DNA of 64,000 nt from Flavobacterium selenitireducens (GTDB taxonomy: Bacteria > Bacteroidota > Bacteroidia > Flavobacteriales > Flavobacteriaceae), in contig NZ_JAAVIY010000001.1 of assembly GCF_014748335.1 (NCBI RefSeq), positions 310,001 to 374,000 of the forward strand. Direction: 5' to 3'. Below the pieces are notes generated by a model. That model did not search any database. It was not told the origin of the DNA and saw only the letters and a list, made by a program, of their open reading frames with translations. Made by a program: the position numbers and the translations under genes. How positions within the stretch are numbered: position 1 is the first letter of the stretch; each line of letters opens with the position of its first letter. Positions 16,209 through 25,100 of the stretch are shown piece after piece.

Positions 16209-17231
16209 TTATTTTACGTCGATGATGAACTTCGTGAGCCCGTCAAAATAAGTTTTCTGATCGTCATACAGGCTCATGTGGCTGCCATTGGCACAATACA
16301 AATACTGGCCTTTTGGCAATTGCTTCGACATCCATTCCATATAGGTCGGATCCATCGTGTCGTATTTGGCGCCAATGACGAGGGTCGGTATCCCGATGTT
16401 TTTGAGGTCTTTGCTCCTGTCCCATTTTTCGAGCTTGCCCGAGATCCCGAATTCACTTGGGCCCTGCATGGTTACGTAAAGCGATTGGTTCATCTTGCCG
16501 AGTCCTCTGTTTACAGGGTCGGGCCATTCGGCAGCCGGCATGCGCAAAACATGCTGCTCGTAAAAATTCGGAAGTAAAAGTTGCATGTATTCCGGGTTTG
16601 AAAAATCTTTCCGGGCCTCGATCTCACGCACTCTTTTGAGCACTTCCGGTTTCATTTGTTTTGCAAGGACTTCGGAGTATTTGCCATATTCGGGAGCGCT
16701 CGCCATCATATTGGAAATGACCAGGCCTTTGAGTTGTTGGGGATATTTGAGCGCATATTCGATCGCCAGAACGCCGCCCCATGAATGTCCGAGCACGAAA
16801 AAATTTTCTTTGGAAAGTTGCAGCGCCTTGCGGACTTGCTCCACTTCTTCTACATACCTTGGCAAATCCCAAAGTGTCGTATCGTTCGGATTGTCCGAAA
16901 AGCCGGTTCCGAGCTGATCGTAATAGATGAACTCGATTTCCTTCTCCGGCAAGAAGTTTTCCATGCATTCGAAATATTCGTGAGAAGCGCCCGGCCCGCC
17001 GTTGAGCAGCAACAATTTCATTTTCGGATTGTTTCCGAAGCGTTTCGTCCAAACCTTGAACCTGCCTTTTGGCGTCTCAATCTCGATTACCTTGACATTT
17101 CCATTTTGAATACCGTCCGTCGTCCTGGCAAAATAAGATGATGCCGTCTTTTTCTCGGGAGTTTCCGACTGGTTTTGGCAACCGAAAAGGGAAACGCAAA
17201 ACGCCAGCGCGCCAAAAGCAAATGTTTTCAT
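16209..17231 (-). CDS. Proline-iminopeptidase-like alpha/beta hydrolase lipoprotein (S33)
   Basis: A 340-residue alpha/beta hydrolase anchored by a lipoprotein signal (SLFGC, Cys18). The oxyanion motif LNGGPGA (77-82), nucleophile elbow GHSWGG (Ser150), Asp (KYDTMDP, ~291) and His (NGSHMS, ~318) form a complete triad, and NGGPG is characteristic of prolyl aminopeptidases. It probably removes N-terminal Pro or similar residues from peptides at the cell envelope. It starts 9 bp after the ppx stop, so it looks like the last gene of the sixA-ppk1-ppx operon although no polyphosphate role is known for this family. Confidence 0.9.
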   Translation of the reverse strand: MKTFAFGALAFCVSLFGCQNQSETPEKKTASSYFARTTDGIQNGNVKVIEIETPKGRFKVWTKRFGNNPKMKLLLLNGGPGASHEYFECMENFLPEKEIEFIYYDQLGTGFSDNPNDTTLWDLPRYVEEVEQVRKALQLSKENFFVLGHSWGGVLAIEYALKYPQQLKGLVISNMMASAPEYGKYSEVLAKQMKPEVLKRVREIEARKDFSNPEYMQLLLPNFYEQHVLRMPAAEWPDPVNRGLGKMNQSLYVTMQGPSEFGISGKLEKWDRSKDLKNIGIPTLVIGAKYDTMDPTYMEWMSKQLPKGQYLYCANGSHMSLYDDQKTYFDGLTKFIIDVK

Positions 17232-17240
17232 ACTAAAAGT

Positions 17241-18131
17241 TTAAATCTTACCGAAATATAACGCTTTTATGATGCCATCCGACAGTCCGATCTTGGGTAC
17301 GTAAATGTTGCGCGCCCCGCTCCACTTCATCGCGTTGAGATAGATCTGTAGCGCTGGGATGATGACGTCGGCACGGTCTGCGTTGAGGCCAAGTTCTGAG
17401 ATCCGCTGCTCGTAAGACATCGCGTTCATAACCGAATATTGCGAATTCAGGTACATATACGAAAGCGGTTTTTCCTGCAACTTTCCGGATAATTTGAAGA
17501 TCTTGTTGATGTTTCCGCCCGACCCGATAAGACTGATATTTTCGTATTCGGCCGTGTTTTCGCGAACCCACGATTCAATTTCGGCCCAAACCGACTCGTG
17601 CACCATGTTGTTGATGAAGCGGACCGTCCCGATACGAAACGACTTGGAAGCCACGATCTTTCCGTTTGAAAACAATGAAAATTCAGTGCTCCCGCCGCCA
17701 ACGTCTACATATAAATAAGTATTGTCGGTCTTGAGCAGGAAATGCAAATCGGTCGAGGCGATGATGGCGGCCTCTTTTTTGCCGTCGATGATTTCGATCT
17801 GTATTTCCGACTCTTCAGCGATGCGTTCCACGACTTCTTTTCCGTTGTCGGCCTCGCGCATTGCCGAAGTCGCGCAAGCCATATATTTTTCGACCTTGTG
17901 CACCTTCATCAATAATTTATAGGCTTTCATCGCGTCGACCATGCGCACGATGTTTTCCTCTGAGATTTCGCCTTTAGTAAACACGTCCTGCCCCAATCGG
18001 ATCGGGACGCGCACGAGCGAACTCTTGCTGAACTGTGTTTCTTTGCCGGCCTCTTCAATAATGTTGGCCACGAGCAATCGAATGGCGTTGGAGCCAATGT
18101 CTATCGCGGCGTATTTTCTGATGGTAATCAA
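17241..18131 (-). CDS. ppx: Exopolyphosphatase (Ppx/GppA family)
   Basis: ASKHA-fold phosphatase that hydrolyses terminal phosphate from polyphosphate and possibly pppGpp. Phosphate-1 motif YAAIDIGSNAIRLLV (~7-21), phosphate-2 motif YVDVGGGSTEFSLF (~141-154) and the adenosine-type loop LIGSGGNINKIF (~200-211) are present. At 296 residues it is the short two-domain form without the C-terminal HD-like domain of E. coli Ppx. The start is a TTG at 18129-18131, since KYAAIDIGSN is only a few residues in. It lies 91 bp downstream of ppk1 on the same strand. Confidence 0.92.
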   Translation of the reverse strand: MITIRKYAAIDIGSNAIRLLVANIIEEAGKETQFSKSSLVRVPIRLGQDVFTKGEISEENIVRMVDAMKAYKLLMKVHKVEKYMACATSAMREADNGKEVVERIAEESEIQIEIIDGKKEAAIIASTDLHFLLKTDNTYLYVDVGGGSTEFSLFSNGKIVASKSFRIGTVRFINNMVHESVWAEIESWVRENTAEYENISLIGSGGNINKIFKLSGKLQEKPLSYMYLNSQYSVMNAMSYEQRISELGLNADRADVIIPALQIYLNAMKWSGARNIYVPKIGLSDGIIKALYFGKI

Positions 18132-18222
18132 TTTTTCGTCGAGTTGTTTACTGTTTGTTTTTTTGCGAGCTGCGCCCCATCGTTTTGGGTCCGCCTTGAG
18201 GGACTTATTTTATCAATAATTT

Positions 18223-20343
18223 TTAATTATTAATCGAAACCTCGGTTTCTGCAATCATGTCCTGATAATAACGGTACATTTCGAACTGGGCGCGGAACAC
18301 CGGGTTTTCTCCTCTCGGACGGTAAATATTGTCGAGTTTTTCAGAATGCAGGCGGGCCTTTACATTTCCTTTCCATCCGATCTCAAAGGTTTCCATCAGT
18401 TCTCTTTTTATTTCCTCGTCGTAAATCGGGCACGTGACTTCTACCCTTGCGTCGAGATTGCGTCGCATGAGGTCGGCCGATCCGATGAACACTTCCGGAC
18501 GGTCGTCGTTGCAAAAAACAAACAATCGCGAATGCTCGAGGAAATTGTCGACGATGCTGATGGCTTCGATATTCTCGCTCATTCCCGGAACGCCCGGTAT
18601 CAAGGCGCAGATTCCGCGTATCTGCAAACGCACTTTGACGCCCGCTTTCGAGGCATCGTACAATTTGTCGATCATCGGGAAATCCGAAAGGCTGTTCATT
18701 TTCATGTCGATATAAGCCGGGCGTCCCAACGTTGCATTGAGGATCTCGCGATCGATCATCTTGCCGAACTTCGTGCGCGTGTAGTGAGGCGAGACGATCA
18801 GGTGCTTGTAACGGTGCAACCTGTAATTGACCTCGAAAAAATCGAACACTTTCGAGGCTTCTTTAAGGATTTGCTGATGGCTCGTAAACAATGTGATGTC
18901 GGTGTAAAAACGGGCCGTTCCCTCGTTGAAGTTGCCTGTCGAAATAAAACCGTATCGCTTGAGTTTGCCTTTTTCGATGCGGTCGACCACGCATATTTTG
19001 CTGTGGACTTTTAGGCCTTTGATGCCGAAAATGAGGTTGATGCCCTCGGTTTGCATCTGTTCGGCATACGAAATGTTGCTGGCCTCGTCAAAGCGGGCCT
19101 GAAGTTCGATCTGGACGGTGACCTTCTTGCCGTTTTTCGCCGCGTTGACCAGAGAGCTCACGATTTGTGAATTCTGGGCCAATCTATATAAGGTGATTTT
19201 TATGTTGGTCACGTTCGGATCCAGGGCCGCCTCGCGCAGGAATTTGATCAGGTACGAAAACGACTGGTAAGGCGCATATACCATATAATCCTTATGGGCG
19301 ATCTTGTTGAGAACGCTTCCGTCGAGGCCGAGACCTTTCACGGGAACGGGAGGCTTCGTCTTGTAAAGCAAATCGTATCGGCCCAGGTTCGGGAAGTCCA
19401 TATAGTCGCGACGGTTGTGGTAGCGTCCGCCGGGAATGATGGAATCCGAGGAGTCGATCTCGAGATGCGTCAGGAAAAATTTGAGCGTGTCCTTGCCTAT
19501 CGATTGATCGTAAACGAAGCGCACGGGTTCGCCTATACGCCTGTCCTTAACGGATGTCGCGATTTTTTCGAGCATGGATTTCGACATATCGGAATCGATG
19601 TCGAGTTCCGCATCGCGCGTAATCTTGATCATGTGCGCCTTGACGCTTTTATAGTCGAAGATATTGAACAAACTGTCGAGGTTATATCGGATGACGTCGT
19701 CGAGCAACATCACGAACTGTTTGTCGTCAACCTGGGGAAGCACCACAAACCGGTTGATGGTCTTTGGCATTTCGATCAACGCATAACGCACCTCGCGCTT
19801 GGACTTCATGAGGTTCAGCAACGGATTCTTGTCGGCTGGCGAATTCAGCACCAGTTTCACCGCAAGGTAACCGGCGGTATCTTTGAGCAACGGGAATTCC
19901 GCAAGGTCGTTGAGGATGATCGTGACAAGAGCCGGGCTTACCTTCTGGATAAAGAAGTCCTTTATAAACGTCTCCTGTTCAGGTGTCACTTCCTTTTCGT
20001 TTATCATGAAAATGTTCTCTTTGGCCAACTGGCTTTCGATCACATTGAGGATACGCAAACTCTCGGATTGCTGCCGGATCACGATCTCGGTGATTTCTTT
20101 GAGCAACTGGTGCGCCGATGCGCCGCCGAGCAACTTTTCACCCGATTCACCGGATAGCGCCAAACGCCGTATCGCCGCAAAACGCACGCGGAAAAATTCG
20201 TCGAAATTATTTGAAAATATGCCCAGGAACCGAAGCCTTTCAAGCAAAGGGACAGTTTCGTCCCCGGCTTCCTGCAACACTCTCGCATTGAACGCGAGCC
20301 AACTTTTTTCTCTGTCTAGATACCTATATTGGTTTGAATTCAT
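18223..20343 (-). CDS. ppk1: Polyphosphate kinase 1
   Basis: Reversible ATP:polyphosphate phosphotransferase, 706 residues, normal for PPK1. N-terminal domain begins RYLDREKSWLAFNARVLQEA, the head domain follows, then two phospholipase-D-like C domains. The autophosphorylated histidine is His447 in LKVHSKICVVDR, followed by YGFISTGNFNEGTA. The start overlaps the 3' end of the sixA-like gene by 20 bp, so the two are translationally coupled. Together with ppx the operon encodes both synthesis and breakdown of polyphosphate. Confidence 0.96.
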   Translation of the reverse strand: MNSNQYRYLDREKSWLAFNARVLQEAGDETVPLLERLRFLGIFSNNFDEFFRVRFAAIRRLALSGESGEKLLGGASAHQLLKEITEIVIRQQSESLRILNVIESQLAKENIFMINEKEVTPEQETFIKDFFIQKVSPALVTIILNDLAEFPLLKDTAGYLAVKLVLNSPADKNPLLNLMKSKREVRYALIEMPKTINRFVVLPQVDDKQFVMLLDDVIRYNLDSLFNIFDYKSVKAHMIKITRDAELDIDSDMSKSMLEKIATSVKDRRIGEPVRFVYDQSIGKDTLKFFLTHLEIDSSDSIIPGGRYHNRRDYMDFPNLGRYDLLYKTKPPVPVKGLGLDGSVLNKIAHKDYMVYAPYQSFSYLIKFLREAALDPNVTNIKITLYRLAQNSQIVSSLVNAAKNGKKVTVQIELQARFDEASNISYAEQMQTEGINLIFGIKGLKVHSKICVVDRIEKGKLKRYGFISTGNFNEGTARFYTDITLFTSHQQILKEASKVFDFFEVNYRLHRYKHLIVSPHYTRTKFGKMIDREILNATLGRPAYIDMKMNSLSDFPMIDKLYDASKAGVKVRLQIRGICALIPGVPGMSENIEAISIVDNFLEHSRLFVFCNDDRPEVFIGSADLMRRNLDARVEVTCPIYDEEIKRELMETFEIGWKGNVKARLHSEKLDNIYRPRGENPVFRAQFEMYRYYQDMIAETEVSINN

Positions 20344-20827
20344 TCTTTAAATCTCTTGGGAAAAGCACCTTTCGCGTCCGGCCTTTGGCGATTCCGCTCC
20401 AGTGGTCGGAATCAAATGTAAGCGAGACGACGCCCGAGGTGGTTACATTATCGATAAAGATATCCCCAAATTTATTGACAAAATTCGTGATGGCCTCGTT
20501 ATGCCCGAAAAGAATAACGTTATCGTAATCGTTGTTCAGGGCGCGCACGTTATTTTCAAGCTGGCGCCCATCGAACGTATACAGCTCGTCTATATATTGG
20601 ATGCTTTCTACAGGATAGGAAACGTTCTGTGCGAAAATTACCGCCGTCTCAGACGCTCTTTTAGCAGGACTGCTCATGATCACGAAGGTTTTCGGAAGCT
20701 CCTCTACCAAAGAGGCAGACACCAGGTGCGCATCCATTATGCCACGTTGCTGCAACGGGCGGTCGATATCGCGTAAAGGTGCATCCCAACTGGACTTCGC
20801 GTGTCTAACGACGATTAAGTTCTTCAT
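20324..20827 (-). CDS. sixA: Phosphohistidine phosphatase SixA-like (histidine phosphatase family)
   Basis: A 167-residue single-domain histidine phosphatase. The RHG-type motif is VVRHAKSSWD (Arg8-His9), SSPAKRASETA carries the second arginine, and LFGHNEAIT the catalytic His-2. E. coli SixA dephosphorylates phosphohistidine on phosphotransfer proteins. Its placement ahead of ppk1, itself a phosphohistidine enzyme, is recurrent in flavobacteria as I remember it, and suggests action near polyphosphate metabolism, but that is inference. I use the MKNLIVVRH start (20827); the frame extends 9 codons upstream. Confidence 0.88.
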   Translation of the reverse strand: MKNLIVVRHAKSSWDAPLRDIDRPLQQRGIMDAHLVSASLVEELPKTFVIMSSPAKRASETAVIFAQNVSYPVESIQYIDELYTFDGRQLENNVRALNNDYDNVILFGHNEAITNFVNKFGDIFIDNVTTSGVVSLTFDSDHWSGIAKGRTRKVLFPRDLKNEFKPI

Positions 20828-21494
20828 AATAAAGGATTTAGTTGTGAGCTTCAATTTAAGAAAAAAACAACGACGCCCAAACTTTTTAGGGCGATTTTAA
20901 AAACGGTTGGACGTTTTTCGTTCGACGTTAAACCAAACGTTCGGAACCGCGCTCCAATTTAGATTTTATAAGAAGTTTCTGAAGCAACTCGTCCAAAATT
21001 TCCGTTTACCGACAAAAAATCGATTGCTTTACGATTAAAAACACATATAAACGACGAACTACTTTTTTTGTCCGAATGTTAACGATCGACAAAATGTTAT
21101 TAACAACCCGCTGTTTATTGATTTTGTAAGAAATTAAACTCAGAAAATCCAGATAAATGCATTTTATCGATATATTTTTACCTTTTGTCGATGTTTTATT
21201 TGGTAAGTATTTTTATTACATATACTTTCGACGGGGTAAACTCCTAAATATTCGCAAAATTGATAAGAAAACACGTCCAAATTTTATTCAAAATCAGTAA
21301 GTATTTTATTATAAAAATGCCTGTTTCGATCGAAATCAAGTGAGCCGAAAGTCACAAAAAATGTCTTTGAACGACTTTTCGGGTCATTTACAGAGGAAAT
21401 GAAACAAAATTAGACACAGTATCTAATTTAGCCCACCGATTCGTCGACCACCTCCAACATGTGCCGACATTCGAAAAGTGAAAACGCATTGAAA
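20828..21494. other. Long AT-rich leader region upstream of the adhesin operon
   Basis: About 670 bp, clearly richer in A+T than the flanks and free of convincing genes. It separates the divergent sixA and adhesin operons. A good promoter lies at 21199-21230, leaving ~260-330 nt of untranslated leader. I see no known riboswitch fold by eye. Confidence 0.6.
21199..21230 (+). promoter_or_regulatory. Candidate promoter of the adhesin operon
   Basis: TTTG (21199-21202), 20-bp spacer, TACTTTCG (21223-21230): a -33/-7 pair with one mismatch (TTCG for TTTG) to the Bacteroidota consensus. Start would be near 21236. Confidence 0.5.
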
Positions 21495-22085
21495 ATGAAA
21501 AACAAGATCCCAATCAGATTAACTAACCGAACAGACAACGTTTCGCTGTCTGAAACACAAATCCAATTTATGATGAGAATGCTACTCCTTTTGGTGTTTG
21601 TCTTTTTTGCGATGGACCTTTCCGCCCAAACGGACAAAGGTACCAGGACGGCCTCGCCTTCGCAGCAAGAGTCAAACGGTAAGGCGATCGTCCACGTAGA
21701 CCAGTTTCTATCCGGCCAACAAGCCAGATCGGGAGCCGCTCAGGTGCGAAGCCTTATGAATGACGTCCAACCTTCCACTTACGTAGAGTCCGGAAGCGTA
21801 AAAACGTACGGGGACGACCCGGTATGCCTGTATACGGATGTAAAATCGTTTTCCAGCCTCGCAGCACTCAATGTGTCGCAAGAGGTGCAAATGATTACCG
21901 TAAAGTTCAAGAGTGCCGGTGACCTTTCCAGCCCGCTGGATTTTTCGGTCTTGTCGGCATTTCCAAAGTTGCAATACGTTTACCTCGTCAGCGAGACCAA
22001 TGTAGCGGGCCCGAGATTGGCCTCATTGGTCAAAAACAACGATCCGAGATACAATGTTTTCTACAACATCCTGATCACTCACTAA
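21495..22085 (+). CDS. Small secreted protein heading the adhesin operon
   Basis: A protein of ~196 residues if started at MKNKIPIRLT (21495); a second choice is 21570 (MMRMLLLLVFVFF), which gives a standard signal peptide cleaved after LSAQ. The mature part has a Gln/Ser-rich N-terminus, then a compact domain (SVKTYGDDPVCLYTDVKSFSSL; PLDFSVLSAFPKLQYVYLVSE). I do not recognise the family. It ends 24 bp before the giant adhesin gene, in the position that the small genes sprC/sprD hold before sprB in F. johnsoniae. A role in adhesin export or attachment is inference. Confidence 0.65.
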   Translation: MKNKIPIRLTNRTDNVSLSETQIQFMMRMLLLLVFVFFAMDLSAQTDKGTRTASPSQQESNGKAIVHVDQFLSGQQARSGAAQVRSLMNDVQPSTYVESGSVKTYGDDPVCLYTDVKSFSSLAALNVSQEVQMITVKFKSAGDLSSPLDFSVLSAFPKLQYVYLVSETNVAGPRLASLVKNNDPRYNVFYNILITH

Positions 22086-22109
22086 GCAGCGATATAAAAA
22101 GCAGATCAT

Positions 22110-25100
22110 ATGAAAAACATATACTTCAAATCTGAAATTGCGACTCCCAAAATCCTGATGCTCGTCTTGACGGCATGGTTGGGATTCACCTTTGCTGCAA
22201 GTGCACAGGTCCGTGTGCCGTTCAACCAGCGCACCTCGCAATACACTCCTACCAAGAAAATTTACAACGTAAAAGGTGATTTTACCATGATGGGTAACAC
22301 CAACCTCACGTTGCAGAACTATGGTAACCTGACTGAAAACGGCTACAACTCTATGGTTTACGTAGATGTGGACGCGGCAACCGCAACCGGATTGGGAGGG
22401 ACACGAACGTTCAACTCCTCATCAGCTACGTTGACACTTTCAACCGAGAACGGGGCTGTACCGTCTTGTTCCACCATCGTCTATGCAGGTCTTTACTGGA
22501 CAGGGCGCGCCTCCAACGGCAGCTCGAGCAGCAACACCTTCAACGTGACCAAGAACGGCGTTACCAAAACGTTCAACAAGAGAAAGATCCAGTTCCGCGG
22601 GCCGGGTGCGGCGGGTTATACCGAATTCACCGCCAACGCGAACGACATCTACTATCCTGAATCCCAGGATGACTTCATGTATTCGGCTTATGCCGAAGTC
22701 ACCGATTATGTCAAGACACACGGTCTGGGGCAATATACCGCTGCCGACATCGCGCTTGTCGAAGGCAACGGAGGCGGTACCGGATTTTACGGTGGCTGGG
22801 GACTTATCGTAGTATACGAAAACTCCAAGATGAAATACCGCGATGTGACGATATTTGACGGACACGCCTATGTTATCGGCGGTACGGCTAGCAACAACTT
22901 GCCAATCAGCGGATTCAACACCGTCCAGAACGGGCCTGTCGGCATCAAGTTAGGTTTGATGGCCGGAGAAGGTGACAACGGTATTTCGGGAGATTATTTC
23001 CAGATCCGTCGCCAGGACAACAACCAATGGCAGAGCCTCAACCACAGTGCCAACTCTGCGACCAACTTCTTCAATTCGAGCATTCAGACGCCGGGAACCC
23101 GAAATCCGAGCCTTCTCAACAACACAGGACTCGATATCAGCATGTTCAACCTGCCGAATACGGGCAACGGGTTGATTACAAACAACCAGACGTCTACCAC
23201 GTTCCGATACGGCTCCACCCAGGATACCTATATCATTTACGCCATTGCGATGGCCGTCGATGCTTACATCCCGGAAGTCGAAGGAAATCTTGCGGCCGTC
23301 AGCATCAACAATACTCCGGTTCCTTCGGTCGGGCCTTACACGGCTTTGCCAGGACAGGAAATGGAGTTCAGGGTCCAGGTGCGCAACCGCGGAACCGAAC
23401 CGGTCAACAACGCCCAGTTGAGCATCCCTATTCCTTACAACACGGAATATGTGAACAACAGTGCGACGCGCCAGGTCTTCTTCAACCCTGCTCCTACGCC
23501 TAACTCTTTGACATTCAATCCGGCCATCGGTTCCAATGGATCGATTATCTGGAACATCGGAACGCTTCCGGTTCCAGCCAGTCCGGATACGGTTTTGGGA
23601 GAATTGGTCTTCAAAGTATCCGTCACGACAGATTGTGAACTACTTAAAAACGCCAACTGCCAGAACATCGTAGCCGTAAACGGATCATTCACCGGGACAG
23701 GCGCCATAACCGGCATCGCCTTCATCGACAAGGATCTTATCCAGGGCTACACCCAGGACGGGAACTGTCAGGGCACGGCCATTTCGGCACCATTGCTCGT
23801 CAATGTCAACGCTACCGAATACGTAAACGCGAACTGTCAGTCGACACCACCGATCACGGCCTTCACGTTCTGCAGCACCGGCACGGCAATTCCAATCACT
23901 GCAGTTGCAGGAAGTTTCCCTAACGGATCGACTTTCTACAACCAATATCCTATTGGGCCGAACGCCACGCAATACACGATTAACAATCCGTTCCCGGCAA
24001 CCGTTGGTACCTTGACGTATTACGCCGTTCCTCCGGGCGCCCTCCAGGGTTGTTACTTCCAGTTTACGATCACCGTTACGACGATCAACTCTACACCGAC
24101 CGTCAATACGCCTCTCGATTACTGTCTTAACGCTCCGGCCCAGCCGCTGTCTGCGACGCCTAGTGGACCCGGTTTGACGCTTTACTATTTTACTTCACTT
24201 AACGGACAGCCACAGGTTTCGATCACGCCATCTACCGCTACGGTAGGTTCTGTTACCTATTATGTAGCCGAAGCGGCAAGCCCTACCTGTATCGGGCCAA
24301 AAGTACCGATCGTGGTCAACGTTTATCCATCGGCTCAACTTACCGCTCCTGCAGCCTATTCGTTGAACGCCTGCGGACCTGCCGCCATCGTAGACTATCC
24401 GTATAGCGCGACGCCGGTTGTGATCACATTGGCTCAGTTCCAGCAAATGGGCGGAACTGTTTCAAATGCCAACGGTCTCGGAAGTTACACGATTACTTAT
24501 TCCGATACCCGAACCGGAAACTGTCCGGTAAAGGTCACGCGTACCTTCACGTTGAACTCTGCCTGCGGCACTACGACTGCAACGCAAATCATTACGATCA
24601 GCGACAGTACGCCGCCAACGATCTCCGGTTTGCCTGCAACGCCGACCACGACGGAATGTTCGGGAGTACCGGCATGGGTAACGCCATCTGCTACCGACAA
24701 TTGCGAAGGTGTCGTAACCTTGACGCATGCCGACGCTACCACTCCTGGAAGCTGCGCTAATTCCTACACGATCACGAGAACCTGGACGGCTACCGACCTT
24801 TGCGGAAACGTGGCAACGGCAACTCAGGTGTTCAATGTGGTCGATACAGCAGCCCCTGTGATTTCGGCATTGCCTGCCGCTTCGACAATCGATTGTACGG
24901 CGACGCCATCTTTCGCGACTCCAACGGCTACCGACGCTTGCGGCGGAAATGTAACGCTTACCTCTCAAGACCAGCAAATCGCAGGTTCTTGCCCTAATAC
25001 GTATTCGATCGTCAGGACTTGGACGGCGACCGACGTTTGCGGAAATAACGCTACGGCTTCGCAAACGATCAACGTCCAGGATATTACGGCTCCGGTAATC

